The position numbers and the translations under genes were made by a program. Positions 16,175 through 24,703 of a stretch of 64,000 bases of DNA are shown piece by piece (position 1 is the first letter of the stretch; each line of letters begins with the position of its first letter). This stretch comes from Halovivax gelatinilyticus (lineage in GTDB: Archaea > Halobacteriota > Halobacteria > Halobacteriales > Natrialbaceae). Location: NCBI RefSeq assembly GCF_024300625.1, contig NZ_CP101322.1:447992-511991 (forward strand), read 5' to 3'. The notes below the pieces were generated by a model. The model worked only from the letters and a program-made list of their open reading frames with translations, searched no databases and was not told the origin of the DNA.

Positions 16175-17014
16175 TCACTGGTGGGCCAGCGGCCGGTACG
16201 TGCCGACGTACCAGTGGGCCAATAGAACGCTCAGGACGAGTACGCCCCCGAGGAAGAACAACGACCCGGGCGAGTACGCGGAGAACAGTCCCTCGAACGT
16301 CGACTGGACGAGTTCGAACAGGCCGTCGCCCCCCGACGGTTCGTCAGCCCCCGAATAGGGTTCGGCCTCGTAGGCTGCGTCGTCGTCGGCGGCGTGGTCG
16401 CCCGCATCGTCGGCCGCGGCTTCGTCATCCTCGACGTCCTCGTCGGCATCATCCTCCACGCCGGCGGCATGAAAGCCGTCGTCAGTCGCTATCTCCTCCT
16501 CCTGGCTCTCGGGCGCGTCGTCCCCCGTTGCGGCGGCGTCTTCGCCATCGTCGGCGACGGCATCGGTTCCCACCGCACCGAACCGGTCGGCCGCGGCCTG
16601 GACGAACAGGCTGGCCGCCCCGAGAATCCCGATCCCGCCGACGTAGCGAGAGACCGCCTGTTTCAACTGCGTCGCTCGCGACTCGTCGCTCGTAACGATG
16701 AGCGGGCCGTTCGCGGTCGCGTAGACGCTCATCTCGTTTCCGCGCGAGGAGTACCACGTATCGACGACGTCGACGAGCCCCGCGTCTTCTAACTTGTCCA
16801 GGTGGTAGCGAACGTTCTGGATCGACGAGTCGATCGCCTCGGCGACGTCGCTCGGCGTGGCCGGTTCGTCGTCGAGCGTCGCGTAGATCTTCCGAGCCGT
16901 CGTCGAGGAGAGGGCGCCGAACACCGCGTCCGCATCTTCGTCGTCGAGGTCGACGACCCGCGGCGTTCCGTCGGTCTGCGGCGTCTCGGATCGGAGTGGG
17001 AACAGCCGGGCCAT
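16175..17014 (-). CDS. membrane-anchored winged-helix (ArsR-like) regulator
   Basis: This 279-residue protein has an N-terminal winged helix (about 27-105), with VFGALSSTTARKIYATLDDE, SSIQNVRYHLDKLEDAGLVD and a beta wing around YSSRGNEMSVYA. Next come a short hydrophobic stretch near IGILGAASLFVQAAA (about 128-142), a very acidic spacer of about 90 residues (about 145-235), and a C-terminal helix LFFLGGVLVLSVLLAHWYVG (about 250-270). DNA binding from the membrane is inferred. A GATATAGG box at 17040-17048 fits a leaderless start at 17014. Confidence 0.78.
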   Translation of the reverse strand: MARLFPLRSETPQTDGTPRVVDLDDEDADAVFGALSSTTARKIYATLDDEPATPSDVAEAIDSSIQNVRYHLDKLEDAGLVDVVDTWYSSRGNEMSVYATANGPLIVTSDESRATQLKQAVSRYVGGIGILGAASLFVQAAADRFGAVGTDAVADDGEDAAATGDDAPESQEEEIATDDGFHAAGVEDDADEDVEDDEAAADDAGDHAADDDAAYEAEPYSGADEPSGGDGLFELVQSTFEGLFSAYSPGSLFFLGGVLVLSVLLAHWYVGTYRPLAHQ

Positions 17015-17297
17015 GCGTCACCCTCACCTTCGTATCCACCAACCTATATCCTTTCCCTACCTGAAAAGGGCATTTTAGCTAACGAATTCGCCGCCAATAG
17101 ACACCCAAACGCCCGATTTGGCGAAGTAGTTCGGTATCCCACACATCGAGTCCGGCGGGACGACCGTCCGATCGAGACGGTCACAGCGGCGACGATCACG
17201 TGACACGGGCACAACTAAAATCCGCGTTTTTCCGGCGTATTCGGCCGGTACCCGCGTGAGTCGAAACGGTTTCGGTCGACGGGGCCGATCGTCGGAC

Positions 17298-17569
17298 ATG
17301 AATCGACTCTTCCAGACCGCAGAGCGGGAGTGGTCGCTCCCGCGTCACGCCCACGTTGTGGTATACGAGCGACCGGGCGCGGTTTACTCACGATCTACGA
17401 CTGCGGCGCGGCCCAGAAACCGCCGTCCGCTCAGTTACTCGGTTCGCTCGAACGGGTCGAGGCGGACGCCGACGTGCGACCGAACCCGACCGGTCACGTC
17501 GTCAGCCTGCGCGAACCGTCGACGCTCGCTGCGAGCGGAGACGATCGGTATCGGATCGTCCCGCGATGA
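17298..17569 (+). pseudogene. small gene with an apparent single-base frameshift
   Basis: From the ATG at 17298 the first 30 codons (MNRLFQTAEREWSL, then ARHAHVVVYERPGAVY-like coding ending at GAVY) have coding-like third positions. That frame then turns arginine-rich and loses its GC3 signal. From about 17387 the next frame reads LTIYDCGAAQKPPSAQLLG and continues with excellent GC3 to a TGA at 17567-17569. Joining the two requires one added base near 17385-17389 and gives an uninterrupted protein of about 90 residues. Either the gene is broken or there is a one-base sequence error. The family is unknown. Confidence 0.45.
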
Positions 17570-17678
17570 GACGCGGGCTCGAATCACGGATCGGCGGGCC
17601 GAAACCGAACGCCTCGTGGGTTCGCAGATCCGAACGAATCTCGTCGGGTTTGAGTACCCCGTCCGTCAAGCGTATCGC

Positions 17679-18599
17679 ATGCAAACGCACGTCGTCCCGG
17701 TCGGCTTCGACTACGACCGACTGATCGCCCCGCTGGTACGCGATCGACGAACCGTCGATCGCGCCATCCTCCTCGAAGGGGCCGTTGGCAGCCAGGCGAA
17801 CGTCGAGTACTCGAAACACCTCGCTCGAAAACTGGCGACCGACTTCGAGAACCTCCTCGGCGCGGAGACCGATCGGTTCGTCCTGACGGACGTCTACGAC
17901 TACCACGGCGCGTTCGAACAGGCCTACGACCTCATCACGGCCGAGCTCGAGGCCGGAAACGAAGTCTGGGTGAACGTCGCCGCCATGCCCCGGACGGTGA
18001 GCTTCGCGTTCGCGAACGCCGCCCACTCGCTGATGGTCGAGCGCGAAGAAGAACGCGAGCAGATCCACACGTACTACACCGCGCCCGAGAAGTACCTCGA
18101 GACCGAACTCGCAGAGGAGGTCCGCGCCCAGCGAGCGTTACTGGCCGAGCTGGCCGACGCGTTCGACGACGACCCGCCGGGCGAGCTCGAACCCGACCAC
18201 ATCACCGAACGGTTAGAGAGTGCGCGCGACCTCCTCGCCGAGTTCGACGAACGCGGAACGACGATCGGCGCCAAAGAGATCGACGGAAGCCACGTCGTGG
18301 AGCTCCCGGTGGCTTCGTTTTCGAACGTCAAACCGTTCGAAGAACTCATCCTCTTCAAACTCGGGGAGGACGGGGAGTTCGATTCGGTGTCCGAACTCGC
18401 CAGCGCGCTCGCGCGGGAACTCAACGAAGAGTACACCGACAGTTTCCGGTCGAAGGTGATTTACACCGTCGATCGCCTCGGCCCGGGCGGAAAGGGCTAC
18501 GTCGAGCGCGAAGAGCACGGTAAGTCCTACCGGACGCGTCTGTCGACGATCGGCGAACTCTGGGTGCGAACGCACACGGACCGAGAACTCGTCCGGTGA
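17679..18599 (+). CDS. HFX_2341-type regulator (DUF6293-like)
   Basis: This 306-residue protein begins MQTHVVPVGFDYDRLIAPLV, the usual opening of the haloarchaeal HFX_2341/DUF6293 family. The N-terminal domain (about 1-140) is an alpha-beta fold related to CARF-like sensor folds, with EVWVNVAAMPRTVSFAFANA as its conserved core. The C-terminal part (about 215-300) is a winged helix: FEELILFKLGEDGEFDSVSE and a KGYVEREEHGKSYRTRLSTI wing. It probably senses a small ligand and regulates transcription. The ATG at 17679 was chosen because the family begins there; the preceding in-frame sequence is non-coding in character. Confidence 0.78.
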   Translation: MQTHVVPVGFDYDRLIAPLVRDRRTVDRAILLEGAVGSQANVEYSKHLARKLATDFENLLGAETDRFVLTDVYDYHGAFEQAYDLITAELEAGNEVWVNVAAMPRTVSFAFANAAHSLMVEREEEREQIHTYYTAPEKYLETELAEEVRAQRALLAELADAFDDDPPGELEPDHITERLESARDLLAEFDERGTTIGAKEIDGSHVVELPVASFSNVKPFEELILFKLGEDGEFDSVSELASALARELNEEYTDSFRSKVIYTVDRLGPGGKGYVEREEHGKSYRTRLSTIGELWVRTHTDRELVR

Positions 18600-18714
18600 G
18601 AATTCGTACGTTCGGGAACCGACCTCGCCGGCGTTCGTACGCTATCGTCGCGGGGACGCCCTACAGCGTTGACCCGCAGTAAGCTTTTCCCGCCCGCCAT
18701 GGAACGGCACCGAG

Positions 18715-20235
18715 ATGCGCGTGCTGATCGTGATTGGACATCCGCGATCCGACAGCCTCTGTGGGTCTCTCGCTAGCTCCTATCGCGAGGGTGCAAGTGA
18801 GGCGGGCGTTGAGGTCGAGACACTCGCGCTCGCCGAGCTCGATTTCGACCCGCACGTTCGAACCGAGTGTCCGAGCGAACAGGTCCTCGAAACCGATCTG
18901 GCGGCGGCAGCGGACCTGATCCGGTGGGCGGATCACATCGCGTTCGTCTATCCAAACTGGTGGGGAACGATGCCCGCGCTCCTGAAAGGTTTCTTCGATC
19001 GAGTGTTCAGACCCGGATTCGCATTCGAGTTCTACGAACCGGACGAGGGGGCGGGACACCGCGAACTCCTCGCAGACACGACGGCGGAGTTGCTCGTGAC
19101 GATGGACGTTCCGCCGCGGGTGTACCGATGCATTCAACGGGAACCGGGGACGAACGCGATCGAAAACGCGACCCTCGGATTCGCCGGAATACGGACGACG
19201 CGAAGGACGTACTTCGGATCGGTCGAGACGTCGACGGCCGACGAGCGAGCGACCTGGCTGGATCGAGCCGAACGCCTCGGCCGGCGCCTGGAGACGGGCC
19301 CGGAATCGCGTACGAGTCGGGTCACGCAAACGGCTGCGACGGCCATCGGCGCGCTTCGTCTTCAGTTCTATCCGATGGCCTGGATCGCCTACGCCGTCGG
19401 CGCGCTCGCGGCCACCGGTTCCACTGCCACGTTCACCTCGGTGCTGTTCTGGCTGGGCTTTGGCTTCGTCTTCTTTCTCGAGGCGGCGACCGTCCTGAGT
19501 AACGAGTACGTCGACGTCGACACGGATCGACGGAATACGTTCGCCGGCCCGTTCACCGGCGGATCTCGCGTCCTGGTGGACGGCGACCTCGAATTCCGGA
19601 CGGTCGGTGCGGGCGCCGTAACGGGCGCCGCGATCGCAGCCGCGTTCGGACTGGCGATACTCGCGCTCGGCGCCGGCTCACCGGTTTCGACGACGATCTT
19701 GCTGCTCGGCCTGGCGGTGCTCGCCCTCGGGTACACCCTCCCGCCGTTCAAGCTGTCGTATAGAACGCTCGGTGAACTCGACGTCGCCACCACGCACAGC
19801 CTCGGCGTCTTGCTCTGTGGATACGTCGTCCTCGGCGGGAACTTGCAGGATCCGTTGCCGTGGGTGCTGGGGCTGGCGCTATTCCTGTCGATCGTTCCCT
19901 CTATCACGCTCGCGGGCGTTCCGGATAGAGACGCCGATCGGGCCGCGGGAAAGAAAACGATCGCCGTTCGGTACGGGTTCGACGGGGCTGCCGTGGTGGC
20001 CGTCGCCGCGGCGATACTGGCCGCAGTCACGGTACTCGCCTGGGCCCTGTTCGACATCGTCGCCGTCTACGTCCCGCTGCTCCCGCTGGTCGTCGTCCAC
20101 GCTGGCGGTATCGCGTGGCTCGTTCACGACCGTGTCTGGAATTCAGCTCACCCCGGACGCATCGACACCGTGATGATCGCCGCCCTCTCGTACATCCTCT
20201 GGTTCGGCCTCCTGGCGCTCTACGCGGTGAGTTAG
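18715..20235 (+). CDS. fusion of NQO1-type flavodoxin quinone reductase and UbiA prenyltransferase
   Basis: This single 506-residue chain has two enzymes. Residues 1 to about 195 form a flavodoxin-like NAD(P)H:quinone reductase domain, with IGHPRSDSL at 7-15, YPNWWGTMPALLKGFFDRVF at 79-98 and PGFAF. Residues about 205-506 are a UbiA-family membrane prenyltransferase with eight or nine helices. Its first Asp-rich motif NEYVDVDTD is at 263-271 and its second, DRDADRAAGKKT, is at 404-415. UbiA enzymes attach isoprenoid chains to aromatic or lipid acceptors. Here a quinone-reducing domain could prepare the acceptor or act on the product. Both domains look complete. A T-rich box at about 18681-18690 precedes the ATG. 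Confidence 0.9.
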   Translation: MRVLIVIGHPRSDSLCGSLASSYREGASEAGVEVETLALAELDFDPHVRTECPSEQVLETDLAAAADLIRWADHIAFVYPNWWGTMPALLKGFFDRVFRPGFAFEFYEPDEGAGHRELLADTTAELLVTMDVPPRVYRCIQREPGTNAIENATLGFAGIRTTRRTYFGSVETSTADERATWLDRAERLGRRLETGPESRTSRVTQTAATAIGALRLQFYPMAWIAYAVGALAATGSTATFTSVLFWLGFGFVFFLEAATVLSNEYVDVDTDRRNTFAGPFTGGSRVLVDGDLEFRTVGAGAVTGAAIAAAFGLAILALGAGSPVSTTILLLGLAVLALGYTLPPFKLSYRTLGELDVATTHSLGVLLCGYVVLGGNLQDPLPWVLGLALFLSIVPSITLAGVPDRDADRAAGKKTIAVRYGFDGAAVVAVAAAILAAVTVLAWALFDIVAVYVPLLPLVVVHAGGIAWLVHDRVWNSAHPGRIDTVMIAALSYILWFGLLALYAVS

Positions 20236-20417
20236 ACGGTGACCGTCTGAACGCCTCTCACAACCGTTCGTGGCGCTGCCCCGGCGTTCGCACGTGAACA
20301 CGATGCGTGAACATTTCCGATACTTCCGTTACGATCGGTCGGCCGACGAGGTCGAATCGGCCGATGGTGAACACGGTATCGACTCGGCGAATCAGATATC
20401 GGAACGCAAAGGGTGGC

Positions 20418-20426
20418 GGTAAATAG
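20418..20426 (+). promoter_or_regulatory. TATA-like box before the VOC gene
   Basis: GGTAAATAG lies about 28 bases before the ATG at 20451, matching leaderless spacing. Confidence 0.5.
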
Positions 20427-20450
20427 CCCGTTACGCGTACGATCGACGCG

Positions 20451-20936
20451 ATGCACTCACTGACACCGAACCTGATGGTCGAAGACGTACCCGAGTCGGT
20501 CGCATTCTACGAACGATTCGGATTCGAACTGCAGGTCGCGGTCACCGAGGACGAGGAAGGAGGCGGCGTCGACCACGAGCCAACAGACGGCGGCGATGAC
20601 TCCACGAGCGACGACGAATCCGCGAGCGACGAGGATTGGGGTGAACTCCGCGACGACGAACACTACGTGTACGCACAGCTGACCGCGGGAGACGTCGAGT
20701 TGATGCTCCAGGAGCAATCGAGTTTCAGGGCGGACGTCGGCGCGCTCGCCGACGCGGATCTGGGCGGTTCGTTGACCCTGTACCTACGGGTCGACGACGT
20801 CGACGACCTCTTCGACGCCGCCGCGGACGCCGTGGACGTCCTGGACGAACCCGCCGAGACCTGGTACGGCATGCGCGAATTCTACGTTCGGGACCCGAAC
20901 GGCTACGTCCTCGGATTCGCCGAATCGACAGACTGA
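20451..20936 (+). CDS. VOC (glyoxalase/bleomycin-resistance-like) protein
   Basis: This 161-residue protein has two beta-alpha-beta-beta-beta halves. The first is TPNLMVEDVPESVAFYERFG with FELQVAV. The second is SLTLYLRVDDVDDLF followed by EFYVRDPNGYVLGFAE, with the usual C-terminal glutamate of the metal site. Between the first and second strand of half one there is an acidic insertion of about 30 residues (about 36-66) rich in D, E, G and S. It could be a glyoxalase-like enzyme or a binding protein; the substrate is unknown. Confidence 0.85.
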   Translation: MHSLTPNLMVEDVPESVAFYERFGFELQVAVTEDEEGGGVDHEPTDGGDDSTSDDESASDEDWGELRDDEHYVYAQLTAGDVELMLQEQSSFRADVGALADADLGGSLTLYLRVDDVDDLFDAAADAVDVLDEPAETWYGMREFYVRDPNGYVLGFAESTD

Positions 20937-20964
20937 GTCGAACCGCCATACGGTGAGAAGCCGG

Positions 20965-23547
20965 TCAGTCGAGCCGATCGATGAGCCGCTCGCGGAGGAC
21001 GAGTAGACACGGCAACACGGTGAGGCAGGCGAGGAAGGCGAAGATGATCGCCAGCCCCGTCACGAGACCGAATCGCTGCAGCGGCGGCGAGAGCGCGAGC
21101 GCGAGGACGCCGAACCCGGCCGCCGTCGTGGCCGCGCTGCCGGCGAGGGCGCCCCCGGTTCCCGTCACCGTCGCCGCCAGTGCCTCGCCGAGCGACGCCC
21201 TGCGCTCGCGCTCGTGGACGAATCGCTCGCCGACGTGGATGCTGTAGTCGACGCCGAGTCCGATCGCGAGGCTCGTGATGACGGCCGTCTCGCTGTTGAA
21301 GGGCAGGTCGAGCAGTGCCATCGTACCGAGCAGCCAGGCGAGGGCGGCGACGACGGGCGCGAGCGTGATGGCGCCGAGGGTGAGCGCTCGGTGGCGGACC
21401 CAGTAGAGCACCGTCAAGAAGGCGAGGATAACGACGACCGTCACGGCGAACGCCTGCACTAGCGTCTCGAGCAGGGCGTCCTGAATCACGGCCGTCTGGA
21501 CGGGCTCGCCGGTCGGAACGGTGCTGACGTCAGCGTCGGTGTCGAGCGTCGCGGCGAGCGCGGCGACGTCGTCCCTGACGGCCTGTGCGCTCGCGTCACC
21601 GCGAACGCTCACCGTGAGCCGGACCGAATCGTAGCTGCCGTCGTCCGATCGTTCGATCGCAGTCGCCGCGCGCTCTGGGTCTGCCTCGTAGAGAACGTCG
21701 TACAGTTCAGCGAGGTCCTCGTCGGGGACGTCGTCGTCCGTGGTATCGCGTTCGGCGAGGGCATCCCGAACGGCGTCGTCTTCGACGGCGAGCGCGCGTG
21801 CGAGGGCGAGCGGCCCGTCGAGTGCGATCGCTCCATCCGCGTCGGCGTCGATCGTCTCCCACCGCTCGTCGGTCCAATCTGCGCCCGCCAATCGGGCGTC
21901 TTCTATCGATCTCAGCAGGGCTGGATCGGTCACGTCGCCACGTATCAGGATCTCCGCCTGCGATCCTTCACCCCGATCCTGAAACGTGGTGGCCAGGTAG
22001 GCGGCGTCGTCGGCGACGGTGTAGGTATCCGGCGCGAGCGGCCCCGGAAGCGCCTTCGCCCACTCGGGGGCGTCCTCCGGGAGGAAGTCTGCCTGGTTGA
22101 ACTCCGTGTCGATCGTTGTGGCGCCGTAGGCGCCGGCGGTCGCCAGCAGGAACGCGACGATCACCACGCCCAGCGGCGCCCGTCGGGCGAGCGCGACGCC
22201 GCCCGCGAGGACGCGGTTGGCCGGTCCCGGCGTGACGCCGAACGGTCGAATAGCACGGTTTCGGTCGAACCGCCCCTCGAGGAGCGAATCGACCTCGACT
22301 TTCAGCGCGGGAACGAAAATCGCGAAGGCGACGAACGTCGCGAAGATTCCACCCGCCGCAAGGAGGGCGAAGTCGCGAATGGCCGGAAGCGGACTCACCA
22401 CGTTCGAAAGGAAGCCGACGCCGGTCGAGAAGGTGGCCGCGGCCAGCGCGAGGACGACGCCCCCGAGACCGAGCGCCATGCCCGACCTGACGTCGGTGGC
22501 GGATTCGGCCGCATCTAGCGTTCCCGCGCGCGCCTCGCGATAGCGCATCACCACGTGTAACGAGTAATCGATCGAGAGGCCGATCAACAGGAACGGAACC
22601 GCGATGAGTAGCTGGCTCATCGGGATCTCGAACCAGCCCATCAGCCCGGCCAGCCAGGCCAGTACGACGGCGATGCCGGCCAGTCCGAGAAGCACGTCGA
22701 CGACGTCGCGGTAGGTGAGCGCGAGGACGGCGAGAACGAGGACGAGCGCGACCGGCGTGATGATCGCGAAGCTGTCGCCGACGGCGCTGGCGGAGGCCGC
22801 GTCGGTGATGCCCTGACCGAACACGAAGCCGTCGTCGAATCGCTCCTCGAAGAGCGCTTCCAGTTCTACCTGCGCGTCGTAGGCCGCTTCGGGCTCGTCG
22901 CTCCCGTCGTCGATCTGAAAGACGAACGTCAGGCGCGACTCGGCGTCGGTACTGCCCGGTTCGTGATCGACGGGCAAGAATGTGCTCGGCTCCGTCGCGG
23001 AACCGTCGACGGCCCCGTCGGAGTCGGCCGGCCCGTTCGCTCGCAGAACGTCCGCGACGAGCGCCTCGACCTCGGTGTCGGTACGCGATTCGAGGGCGGC
23101 GATCTGCTCGTCGAGCGACGGCGGGTCGGACGAGCGGTCACCCCTATCTGCAGCCCGATCGTCGATCGCGGCGGCCGTCGCCACGACGTTTTCTATACCC
23201 TGGAAGCCACCGTCAGCGAGCGTATCGTCGATCGAGGCCGTCTCCGTGGCTTCGGCCTGCCAGTAGAGACTCCCGAGCAGCGACTCCCTGGACAGGACGT
23301 CGCCGCCGTCGTCGCGGACGACGACCTGGGTCAGGAGCCGATCGTCGGTCTCGTACCGTTCGTCGACGTACGCGGCGGCATCGGTTTCGGGCGAGTCGAC
23401 TTCGAACTCGCCGATACCCGCGTCCTCTGTCTCGCCCACGGCCGCCCCGGCCGCGACGAGCGCGGTCAGCACGAGCACTGCCAGGACGACCGCCCGGCTG
23501 TGATCGACGAGCCACCCGGCGTAACGGGCGGCGAGGGGCTCAGACAC
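20965..23547 (-). CDS. RND superfamily (MMPL-type) transporter
   Basis: This 860-residue protein has the two-fold RND layout: a first helix at about 16-36, a large outer loop, a five- or six-helix bundle, then the same again in the second half. Sterol-sensing-like helices include LLIGLSIDYSLHVVMRYREA and SLAIGLGVDYSIHVGERFVH, with the conserved GLxxDYSxH core. Haloarchaeal members resemble MmpL/HpnN-type lipid exporters; the cargo is unknown. Start choice is uncertain: the GTG at 23547 gives a natural N terminus, and an in-frame GTG at 23583 adds 12 residues. It is divergent from the gene at 23803 across a palindrome. Confidence 0.9.
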   Translation of the reverse strand: MSEPLAARYAGWLVDHSRAVVLAVLVLTALVAAGAAVGETEDAGIGEFEVDSPETDAAAYVDERYETDDRLLTQVVVRDDGGDVLSRESLLGSLYWQAEATETASIDDTLADGGFQGIENVVATAAAIDDRAADRGDRSSDPPSLDEQIAALESRTDTEVEALVADVLRANGPADSDGAVDGSATEPSTFLPVDHEPGSTDAESRLTFVFQIDDGSDEPEAAYDAQVELEALFEERFDDGFVFGQGITDAASASAVGDSFAIITPVALVLVLAVLALTYRDVVDVLLGLAGIAVVLAWLAGLMGWFEIPMSQLLIAVPFLLIGLSIDYSLHVVMRYREARAGTLDAAESATDVRSGMALGLGGVVLALAAATFSTGVGFLSNVVSPLPAIRDFALLAAGGIFATFVAFAIFVPALKVEVDSLLEGRFDRNRAIRPFGVTPGPANRVLAGGVALARRAPLGVVIVAFLLATAGAYGATTIDTEFNQADFLPEDAPEWAKALPGPLAPDTYTVADDAAYLATTFQDRGEGSQAEILIRGDVTDPALLRSIEDARLAGADWTDERWETIDADADGAIALDGPLALARALAVEDDAVRDALAERDTTDDDVPDEDLAELYDVLYEADPERAATAIERSDDGSYDSVRLTVSVRGDASAQAVRDDVAALAATLDTDADVSTVPTGEPVQTAVIQDALLETLVQAFAVTVVVILAFLTVLYWVRHRALTLGAITLAPVVAALAWLLGTMALLDLPFNSETAVITSLAIGLGVDYSIHVGERFVHERERRASLGEALAATVTGTGGALAGSAATTAAGFGVLALALSPPLQRFGLVTGLAIIFAFLACLTVLPCLLVLRERLIDRLD

Positions 23548-23722
23548 GCCGCCACCCCGCGCGCGGATCGTAAGAGCGACCACTTCGGTGGTCCCGCGGA
23601 GCGCTGTCGTATCGATGGACTCGCGCTCGATCGTCAGTACCCCGCCGAGAGACGTCTCCTACCATCACTCATCCCACACTCGACGTCGCGACGGCATAGC
23701 GGTTGCGACGGGAATCGATTGT

Positions 23723-23745
23723 GTATAATCGAAAATGGATTATAC
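23723..23745. promoter_or_regulatory. 8-bp inverted repeat containing back-to-back TATA-like boxes
   Basis: GTATAATC at 23723-23730 and its exact reverse complement GATTATAC at 23738-23745 flank a 7-base spacer in the intergenic region between the divergent RND gene and the gene at 23803. Each arm holds a TATAAT-like element, so one bound protein could control both directions. The arms lie about 60-190 bases from the start codons, so transcripts would have leaders. Confidence 0.5.
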
Positions 23746-23802
23746 GAGGGCCACGAGAGCCACGTACCGCACTCGATCGGCGAGCGAGGCGGGCACCCGA
23801 AC

Positions 23803-24447
23803 ATGAATACCGACGTAGATCGCGAGCGAGGGATGCTCAGCCCGGCCGACCGCGCGTACCTGCTCGGCGAACGGGAGATGGGCCACGACCAGTCGAAACG
23901 AAACGCCGAGTCCCGGATCCGCCGTCGAGTCCGTCACGCGCTACTGGACTGGAATCTGTTACTCCACACGTTGCCGACGAAAGACCGCCGACGGCTATTC
24001 GAGGAGATCCAGGACGACCCGGCGCTCCTGGACGGGCTTCGGGCCGCGGTGGCGTTCGGATACATCGGCGTGACGGAGCGAGGGATGGACTTCGAGACGG
24101 TGCTCGAACCGGCGGTCCGGAGCTCGGAGGAGGCCCGCGCGGCAAAGAACGAAGACGCTTCCGTCTCCGTCGAGGTGAACTTCGACGTCGAGACGACCGT
24201 CGAATCGACGCTCGCGACCGTCGCCGAGCGGATCGACGCCGGTCGCGCCGTCACGCCGCGCGAACTGTTCTCGCTGATCATGCAGGACGTTCACGAGGTG
24301 ACTGGCTACGAGGAAATCGACCTCGTCCGGACCGACGAGGGTGCAGACGACGACTTTCTCGAACGGCTCGCGGACTACCTCGGCGGAACGCTACTCGTCC
24401 GCTCGTCGTCGCGGGCGACGATCCGTCTCGACGCGGCGTCCGAGTGA
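23803..24447 (+). CDS. conserved haloarchaeal protein, unknown function
   Basis: This 214-residue soluble acidic protein has an N-terminal motif MLSPADRAYLLGEREM (about 11-26). A helix-rich segment follows with ESRIRRRVRHALLDWNLLLH and LFEEIQDDPALLDGLRAAVAF. I recognise this organisation from haloarchaeal proteins of unknown function, possibly with an HTH-like core, but cannot name the family. No transmembrane helix or catalytic motif was seen. An alternative start at the methionine of MLSPADR is possible. It is divergent from the RND transporter, sharing the palindromic intergenic region, so a joint role is possible but unproven. Confidence 0.7.
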   Translation: MNTDVDRERGMLSPADRAYLLGEREMGHDQSKRNAESRIRRRVRHALLDWNLLLHTLPTKDRRRLFEEIQDDPALLDGLRAAVAFGYIGVTERGMDFETVLEPAVRSSEEARAAKNEDASVSVEVNFDVETTVESTLATVAERIDAGRAVTPRELFSLIMQDVHEVTGYEEIDLVRTDEGADDDFLERLADYLGGTLLVRSSSRATIRLDAASE

Positions 24448-24467
24448 ACGGCCCGCTCGCGAAACAC

Positions 24468-24477
24468 CTTTAATAGT
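24468..24477 (+). promoter_or_regulatory. TATA-like box upstream of the valS leader
   Basis: CCTTTAATAG lies about 26 bases before an ATG at 24498, far ahead of the valS start at 24704. Transcription from here would produce a leader of about 206 bases before valS. Confidence 0.5.
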
Positions 24478-24497
24478 CGGCGTTCTGACCTGGAGGT

Positions 24498-24703
24498 ATG
24501 GACCGATCCGTCGCGACCACCGAGGACGGACCGCCCGACGCCCTTTTCGTAGGGGCCTTCTAGCCCCGCACCTACCGAGATTCGACGGATGTATTGACCC
24601 CGGAACGAACCTACGAGCAACGACCAGTCTCAGCAATGACGACCAACGGACCGCAACGACGACGACGGACGTATCGACGACGCCCGATCCGGGCGGTGAG
24701 ACC
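24498..24703 (+). promoter_or_regulatory. putative valS leader with two short reading frames and a hairpin
   Basis: The leader starts with a possible leaderless 21-codon frame (24498-24563, MDRSVATTEDGPPDALFVGA plus F). Its stop lies inside a GGGGC-CTTCTA-GCCCC hairpin (24552-24567). A second, arginine-rich 23-codon frame (24636-24707) ends with its TGA overlapping the valS ATG (ATGA). No conserved riboswitch was recognised. Peptide expression is unproven; the arrangement suggests attenuation or coupling. Confidence 0.35.

Noticed and set aside
17075..17299. 74-codon frame on the minus strand between the membrane regulator and the small split gene
   Set aside because: No coding bias, no recognisable segment, and the space is expected to carry two promoters.
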